From: Desulfobacteraceae bacterium
GTDB lineage: Bacteria > Desulfobacterota > Desulfobacteria > Desulfobacterales > UBA5852
Length of the DNA stretch: 64,000 nucleotides
Assembly: GCA_014237395.1 (NCBI GenBank)
Contig: JABZFP010000043.1
Coordinates: 62,001-126,000, forward strand
Direction: 5' to 3'
Made by a program: the position numbers and the translations under genes
Notes under the pieces: generated by a model
Told to the model about the DNA's origin: nothing
What the model saw: the letters and a program-made list of their open reading frames with translations, nothing else
Database searches by the model: none
In this document: piece after piece, positions 58,945 to 64,000 of the stretch
How positions within the stretch are numbered: position 1 is the stretch's first letter
Layout of the letters: every line of letters begins with the position of its first letter

Positions 58945-61470
58945 ATGACCCTATCACAACTGAATACGCTTCCGGTATCCGCCGTTTTTGACGATCTACA
59001 CCGGGCGCTGGGCGACTGCCGGAATGCGGTTTTGCAGGCCCCGCCCGGCGCCGGCAAGACCACCGGTGTGCCGCTGGCCCTCCTGGAGGCACCCTGGCTG
59101 GATGGAAAACGGATCGTCATGCTCGAACCCCGCCGGCTGGCAACGCGGGCGGCAGCCTTTCGGCTATCCGACCTGTTGGATGAACCGGTAGGGCGAACTG
59201 TCGGCTACCGCGTCCGGATGGACAGCCGGGTGGGGCCGCAGGGCCGGATCGAAGTGGTGACCGAGGGCGTGCTGACCCGTATGCTGCAATCCGATCCGGC
59301 CCTGTCCGGTGTGGGATTGGTGATTTTTGACGAGTATCACGAACGCAGCCTCGAAGCGGACCTTGCGCTGGCGCTCTGTCGCGATATCCAGGGGGTCCTC
59401 AATGACGACCTGCGACTGCTCGTCATGTCGGCCACACTGGAGGTTGAGCGGGTGGCGGACGTGTTGGGCCGGGCGCCGGTTCTGAACTGCCCCGGACAAG
59501 CTTACCCGGTAGAGACCGTCTATCGCGGACGTCCCAGCGGGCAGACGGTGGAAGGGGCCGTCGTGGCAACGGTTCGGAAGGCCGTCGCGGAAGGGCGCGG
59601 CAGCATGCTCGTTTTTCTTCCCGGGGCCGCTGAAATCCGTCGAGTTGCCAAACAGCTGGAAGCATCATCACTCGGACCCGCCTGGCGTATTGCCCCCCTC
59701 TATGGCAACCTCTCATTGGAAGCACAGGCGTCGGCCATCCTGCCGGCTGCAGATGGCCAGCACAAAATTGTCCTGGCCACGTCCATTGCCGAGACCAGCC
59801 TGACCATCGAGGGGATTCGTGTGGTGGTGGACAGCGGACTGAGCCGGGTTCCGCGGTTCGATGTGGGCAGCGGCCTCACCCGTCTGGTGACACTGCCGGT
59901 GACAAAGGCATCCGCTGATCAGCGCCGCGGCCGGGCCGGGCGCATGACAGCGGGGACCTGTTTTCGTCTTTGGTCCCGGGAACAACACGCGGGGCTGATA
60001 GCGCAGGCGCGGCCGGCTATTCTGGAGGCTGATCTGGCACCGCTGGCACTGGAGCTGGCCCTATGGGGCGTCACCGATGCGACCACCCTGGGCTGGCTCG
60101 ATCCGCCGCCCACGGCGGCCTTGCAGCAAGCGCGTGACCTGCTGATGAGTCTGGCAGCGTTGGATAGCGAGGGGCGTATTACGGACCACGGTCGCGCAAT
60201 GGCCACCCTGCCGCTGCATCCCCGGCTGGCCCATATGGTGCTAAAAGCGATGGCGGGCGGCACAGGTGAGCTGGCCTGCGACCTGGCGGCCCTGCTGAGC
60301 GAACGGGACATCGTGCGCTTCGGGCCGGGTGAGCGTGATGCCGATCTGCGCCTGCGCTTGGCTATCCTGGCTCAGTTCAGACGGGAAAGCCATTTTCATG
60401 ACAAATCCGTCATTGTGGATAAATCCGCCTGCCGACGGGTGATCCAGGTGTCGGACAACCTTCGTCGTCGGCTGGCGATCTCTTGTCGGTGCGACGACGA
60501 CAAGATGGCCGGCGTTCTTTTGGCATGGGCCTATCCCGACCGTATTGCCCGGCGCCGGGATGGCCATTCCGGCCGATTTCTCCTCGCGGGTGGCCGGGGC
60601 GCCTATCTGGATGCGGCCGAACCACTTGCCGCGTCAGACTACCTGGTGGCAGCCACGCTGGACGGTGAGCGCCGGGAAGCCCGGATTTTTCTCGGGGCGG
60701 CCATAACTGCCGCCAACGTATACGGACATTTCGAGGCCCAAATGCAGTGGGTGGAACGGGTGGACTGGGACACTGACCGACAGGCGGTCCGGGCCGAGCG
60801 ACACCTGAGACTGGGGGCTTTACGCATCAAAATCGAACCGCTGGCCGTCATCCCTGCCGAAGCCCGACAAGCGGCCTTGCTGAAAGGCATCCGTCTGACC
60901 GGTCTGGCGTGCCTGCCCTGGACCAAAAACCAGCGGACCTGGCAGGCACGGGTGTTGTTCCTGCGCAGGCATCTGGACGAGCACGAAGAATGGCCGGATG
61001 TTTCCGATGCCGCGTTGACCGAGACCCTCGAAAGCTGGCTGGGACCTTATCTTAGCGGTATATCCCGCCTCAATGATCTGAAACGGATCGACCTGTCGGC
61101 AGCCCTGAGGGCGCATTTGTCCTGGAGGCAGCAGCAGCGCCTGGACCTCCTGGCGCCGATTCATCTGACCGTTCCCAGCGGGTCACGCCGTCCCATCGAT
61201 TACAGCGGAGATATTCCGGTGCTGGCGGTGCGCATCCAGGAGATGTTCGGTGCCCGCGAGACGCCGACGCTTGCGGAGGGCCGCCAGCCCCTGTTGCTCC
61301 ATCTGCTTTCCCCGGCCGGCCGGCCGGCCCAGATCACCCAAGATCTGGGTGGTTTCTGGGAAAACAGCTATCCGGCCGTCAAAAAGGACCTGAAAGGACG
61401 CTACCCCAAGCATCATTGGCCGGATGATCCGCTGAGCGCCCACCCCACAGCGCGTGTACGCCCGCGTTGA
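58945..61470 (+). CDS. hrpB: ATP-dependent RNA helicase HrpB
   Basis: 841-residue DEAH-box helicase of the HrpB family. Motif I A-P-P-G-A-G-K-T-T (32-40), motif II D-E-Y-H (a DEAH variant) near 131, motif III S-A-T-L, motif V T-S-I-A-E-T-S-L-T-I and motif VI Q-R-R-G-R-A-G-R are all present, followed by the HA2-like and HrpB C-terminal domains. Length matches the family. No operon partner; a short AT-poor gap separates it from ilvN on the other strand. Confidence 0.95.
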   Translation: MTLSQLNTLPVSAVFDDLHRALGDCRNAVLQAPPGAGKTTGVPLALLEAPWLDGKRIVMLEPRRLATRAAAFRLSDLLDEPVGRTVGYRVRMDSRVGPQGRIEVVTEGVLTRMLQSDPALSGVGLVIFDEYHERSLEADLALALCRDIQGVLNDDLRLLVMSATLEVERVADVLGRAPVLNCPGQAYPVETVYRGRPSGQTVEGAVVATVRKAVAEGRGSMLVFLPGAAEIRRVAKQLEASSLGPAWRIAPLYGNLSLEAQASAILPAADGQHKIVLATSIAETSLTIEGIRVVVDSGLSRVPRFDVGSGLTRLVTLPVTKASADQRRGRAGRMTAGTCFRLWSREQHAGLIAQARPAILEADLAPLALELALWGVTDATTLGWLDPPPTAALQQARDLLMSLAALDSEGRITDHGRAMATLPLHPRLAHMVLKAMAGGTGELACDLAALLSERDIVRFGPGERDADLRLRLAILAQFRRESHFHDKSVIVDKSACRRVIQVSDNLRRRLAISCRCDDDKMAGVLLAWAYPDRIARRRDGHSGRFLLAGGRGAYLDAAEPLAASDYLVAATLDGERREARIFLGAAITAANVYGHFEAQMQWVERVDWDTDRQAVRAERHLRLGALRIKIEPLAVIPAEARQAALLKGIRLTGLACLPWTKNQRTWQARVLFLRRHLDEHEEWPDVSDAALTETLESWLGPYLSGISRLNDLKRIDLSAALRAHLSWRQQQRLDLLAPIHLTVPSGSRRPIDYSGDIPVLAVRIQEMFGARETPTLAEGRQPLLLHLLSPAGRPAQITQDLGGFWENSYPAVKKDLKGRYPKHHWPDDPLSAHPTARVRPR

Positions 61471-61703
61471 TGTCCGCAAAGCTCGTGCCGCCGGAACGAC
61501 CAAGGCAGGAGCGACCATTCGTGAAAAAAGTCGCAACCTGTTTTCAGGCAATGATCCTGAAAAGACTTTTTTGCGTTTATTTTGGGGGAGATATGGTTTA
61601 CAAGGCAGACGCATTCTGGTAGCCATGGTGGGCTGTTTTGAGAGTCTGGCCGGCGATGGTCGCCTGTTCGGTCGGAGGGGTTAAAAATTCTTCTGGTGTG
61701 CGT

Positions 61704-62555
61704 ATGTCGATGGATAGTTGGATAACGGTTTTGCTGGTTCTGCTGCCCACCGGGGTGGCGTTTTGGCTGGCCCGGGAAACATCCCGTTTACGCGAGCGAC
61801 TGCGGCGGTTGAGCCGCACCGCCCAGTCCAAACAGAAACAGTATCAAAAGATCGAGACCCACCACGAGGACGAGGCGGACCTCCGGCAGCGTACCGAGGA
61901 AAAACTGCGCAGTTATCTGCAGTTGATGGACACCCTTATCAACACGATTCCAAACCCAATTTTTTTCAAGGATATCGACGGTGTTTTCCGGGGCTGCAAC
62001 CAGGCCTTTGCCCGGGAGATCGTCGGATTGACGCGGGATCGCATCATTGGCTGCAAGGCCGGGGATCTGGGCCCGCAGATCCCGGAAGAACTGGTGGCCT
62101 GCCTAAAGCGCAACGGTGTCCACAGTGCGACATTCGAGGCCGAAATCCCCTGTGCGGACGGCCGCCGCCGGGACTTTCTGTTCACCACCGCCACGGTGGT
62201 CGGTGAGGGGTCTGAAAAGGCTGGCAGCGTCGGTGCTATGATGGATCTGACGGAAAAGAACCGTGCGGCCCGCGAGCGGGCCCAGAAAGAAAAATTTCAG
62301 GGTGTGCTGGAGACCGCCGGGGCGGTCTGCCATGAACTCAACCAACCCCTCCAGGTGATTTCGGGCTATGCCGAGCTCATGATGGTCGATCTGTCCGAAG
62401 GCGACAAACATTATGGCCTGGCCGAGCAGATTCTCGAGCAGGTCGAGCGTATCGCCGACATCACCGGAAAGCTTCAGAAAATCACTCGCTACAAAACCGT
62501 GGACTACGGCCGACACGCCAAGATCTTCGATATCCATCAATCCTCGGATGACTGA
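61704..62555 (+). CDS. PAS protein with kinase dimerisation domain but no ATPase
   Basis: 283-residue protein: one N-terminal membrane helix (about 5-22), a coiled-coil rich in Gln/Glu/Arg, a PAS domain (about 75-190, P-N-P-I-F-F-K-D-I-D-G), and a HisKA-like dimerisation domain with the H box C-H-E-L-N-Q-P-L. It stops before any HATPase domain, and no frameshifted ATPase follows, so it cannot autophosphorylate. It could be a phosphotransfer partner or receptor for another kinase. The start is uncertain; ATG 61704 is used, with a GTG two codons earlier as alternative. Confidence 0.7.
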   Translation: MSMDSWITVLLVLLPTGVAFWLARETSRLRERLRRLSRTAQSKQKQYQKIETHHEDEADLRQRTEEKLRSYLQLMDTLINTIPNPIFFKDIDGVFRGCNQAFAREIVGLTRDRIIGCKAGDLGPQIPEELVACLKRNGVHSATFEAEIPCADGRRRDFLFTTATVVGEGSEKAGSVGAMMDLTEKNRAARERAQKEKFQGVLETAGAVCHELNQPLQVISGYAELMMVDLSEGDKHYGLAEQILEQVERIADITGKLQKITRYKTVDYGRHAKIFDIHQSSDD

Positions 62556-62662
62556 CCGATCGATGGTCGGAAGTGATACGGGGGCTGTGATCCGATGTAC
62601 CAGCGCGCGAGCGTATCCGGTTCCCGCCGTCTCTCAAAAGCTGACCAATCCGCAAACCTTGA

Positions 62663-63493
62663 TCACCTTTGGTGAAGGCCATTTTCTTCCGGTGATGGCA
62701 AGCGCCCCATCACCCTCGCTTCCATCATTTTGAGCATCGGGTGAAACGGCGAACGGCGATGTTTCATTTTTCGCGCCCAGTGACTGAAAAGATCGCGCAG
62801 CGGATCCACGAAACGCTCCGGCTCGATATCGGTTTCCTCCACGATGACGGTGGCTTCGTCGGCGACGGCCTGCCATGCAGGGACAGCCGGCTCCTCGGGT
62901 TGCACCAGACTTTCAGTTGCCTGCCCGTCTGTCCCGTAGGACAAGGTGGCTATCGAACTGGATTGGGCGGCCAGGATTGTCCGGGACTGCCGGACATCCA
63001 CTTCGATTCCGGCCAGTGTGTCCAGTCGCGATAGACCGGCGGATCCATGACCCTGCCGTCCGGCTGCTTCGGGCCCAAACGAGTTGGCGATCAAGCGGTC
63101 GATGCGGCGCAGGGCCTTGCGGATATCGCGCATTTCTTCCCGGCTGAGATCCCCCTCGACTGTCACGGAGATTTCCTGGCTGGCTTCGAAACCGAACCAT
63201 TCCCGGGTTTCAGCGGCCACGCGTTCATGGGCGAAGGGGTCGCCGTCGGCATTAACGGCATATTGCTGATCAATGGCTATCCGGGCATCCCGCCCATAGA
63301 CCGCCACGGTTTCCCGATCCATCGAAAGGGTGACGGTGTCCCCCTCCCGGGTATGCAGGGTGATGTCCTTGCTGACTTCCGAAACGGCTGCCAGACGAAG
63401 GCTTTGAGAGGCCTGAATTTCCTGGCCGGACCGGTCGGGCGTGTTAAAAGGATACCATTCAAACGCGTTGGGTGTTGCAATGGCAGTCGTCAT
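62663..63493 (-). CDS. Conserved-looking hypothetical protein
   Basis: 276-residue soluble protein, family not recognised. The N-terminal half is beta-rich with charged turns (S-K-D-I-T-L-H-T-R-E-G-D-T-V), the middle has an amphipathic helix (L-S-R-E-E-M-R-D-I-R-K-A-L-R-R), and the C-terminus is basic (K-M-K-H-R-R-S-P-F-H). No signal peptide or membrane helix. GGGAGGTC lies just upstream of the start at 63493, supporting a real gene. Confidence 0.5.
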   Translation of the reverse strand: MTTAIATPNAFEWYPFNTPDRSGQEIQASQSLRLAAVSEVSKDITLHTREGDTVTLSMDRETVAVYGRDARIAIDQQYAVNADGDPFAHERVAAETREWFGFEASQEISVTVEGDLSREEMRDIRKALRRIDRLIANSFGPEAAGRQGHGSAGLSRLDTLAGIEVDVRQSRTILAAQSSSIATLSYGTDGQATESLVQPEEPAVPAWQAVADEATVIVEETDIEPERFVDPLRDLFSHWARKMKHRRSPFHPMLKMMEARVMGRLPSPEENGLHQR

Positions 63494-63688
63494 TCTGACC
63501 TCCCTTTTCATAGGAATTCTTCCTGGGAGATATTATCGGCGGCTTGAGAAGAAACATGAATGACGGTCCCCAAAACACCCTGACGCCGGTTTGGGCCTAT
63601 CTCCGCTTTGGACACTATCTATCGGTACGGTGTGAAATCGTTGCGGGGCTTCGTGGCAAGGCTTGTGTCACAATTCCCGGGCGCCTGT

Positions 63689-63991
63689 CTATTTCTGGGA
63701 CAGAGACCGAATGACCTTTATATCATCGCGCGGGATGCCCAGGGATTCCAGAAACGCTTGATGGTCGTCTGGAAAAAGCCGTTCAAATTCCATATGCCAC
63801 TGAAGCATATCCTGATCGGTCATTCCCGACGCCCTCAGCAGGGTCGTCCATTTTTCGCGATTCAATCCGGCCGGCATATCGGAGAAAGACGGATGGCCGA
63901 TCAGCTTGCGGATGACCCGCTGCTGGTTTTGCAGAGCCTGAATCTGACGGTGAATTTCTTGCAGACGCTGTTTCAGGACATTCCCCATCAT
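63689..63991 (-). CDS. Small helical hypothetical protein
   Basis: 100 residues, mostly helical. The N-terminal coiled coil (L-Q-E-I-H-R-Q-I-Q-A-L-Q-N-Q) is followed by K-W-T-T-L-L-R-A-S-G and W-H-M-E-F-E-R-L-F-P-D-D-H-Q-A-F-L-E-S-L-G, a pattern I have seen in C-terminal parts of some MerR-type regulators, but no DNA-binding domain is present. The gene lies at the right edge of the window and could continue an upstream operon. Function unknown. Confidence 0.45.
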   Translation of the reverse strand: MMGNVLKQRLQEIHRQIQALQNQQRVIRKLIGHPSFSDMPAGLNREKWTTLLRASGMTDQDMLQWHMEFERLFPDDHQAFLESLGIPRDDIKVIRSLSQK

Positions 63992-64000
63992 GTTATCCGG

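Noticed and set aside
1..64000. CRISPR arrays, tRNA/rRNA genes, transposases or phage genes
   Set aside because: No spaced direct-repeat arrays, cloverleaf sequences, or recognisable mobile-element proteins were found on reading the window.

Overview
The window is a stretch of a GC-rich bacterial chromosome that most resembles an anaerobic, sulfate-reducer-type Desulfobacterota (Desulfosarcina/Desulfobacteraceae-like). This is an inference from gene content: two large loci of heterodisulfide-reductase-like (Hdr) flavin/iron-sulfur proteins, methylene-THF reductase genes of Wood-Ljungdahl type, MvhD proteins without a hydrogenase, many PAS/two-component/sigma-54 regulators and UGA-encoded selenocysteine. 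No rRNA, tRNA, CRISPR array, insertion sequence or phage module was seen.

Layout. 1-14.9 kb is a mixed region: the 5' end of a B12-binding radical SAM gene, a lipoprotein protease, an HD-GYP sensor, an MltF-like transglycosylase, a patatin, two acyltransferases, a SLOG-like protein, a DUF457 membrane hydrolase behind a sigma-54-type promoter, a large secreted acidic protein, a PilZ protein and an ATP-grasp/esterase pair. 15.0-27.2 kb is one minus-strand operon (locus 1), read from 27.2 kb downward: TusA-like protein, selenocysteine HdrC-HdrB fusion, MetF paralogue, double-module HdrA, MvhD, MetV, MetF, then a receiver, an ACT-like protein and two histidine kinases. A perfect sigma-54 promoter and two palindromic operators lie between it and a divergent sigma-54 activator (27.4-28.8 kb).

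29.3-36.0 kb is a minus-strand livMHKGF branched-chain-type ABC importer operon ending in an acyl-CoA ligase. 36.2-41.8 kb encodes a regulatory trio: a membrane histidine kinase with heme-type motifs, a second sigma-54 activator and a receiver-kinase hybrid. 42.0-54.2 kb is locus 2, also minus strand: Cys-rich pseudo-receiver, HdrA fused to a GltD-like NAD(P)H module, MvhD, an FrhB/FdhB-like subunit, an HdrA with a receiver domain spliced into it, HdrC, HdrB and a second selenocysteine HdrC-HdrB fusion. A sigma-54-like promoter and GTTGC palindromes precede it, and a receiver-kinase gene sits upstream. 56.5-64 kb returns to miscellaneous genes (MBL-fold hydrolase, acyltransferase, ilvN, hrpB, a kinase-like protein without ATPase domain, two unrecognised proteins).

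How it fits together. Locus 1 looks like a MetFV-HdrABC-MvhD methylene-THF reductase complex, known from acetogens as a candidate electron-bifurcating machine. Locus 2 looks like a soluble Hdr complex able to exchange electrons with NAD(P)H and with an FrhB-type partner. Both carry an HdrC-HdrB fusion in which UGA is read as selenocysteine at residue 244, each followed by a matching SECIS-like hairpin. Both are embedded in redox-type signalling (Cys-rich PAS domains, sigma-54 activators, receiver domains). In locus 2 the signalling reaches into the enzyme itself, because a complete receiver domain sits inside an HdrA polypeptide.
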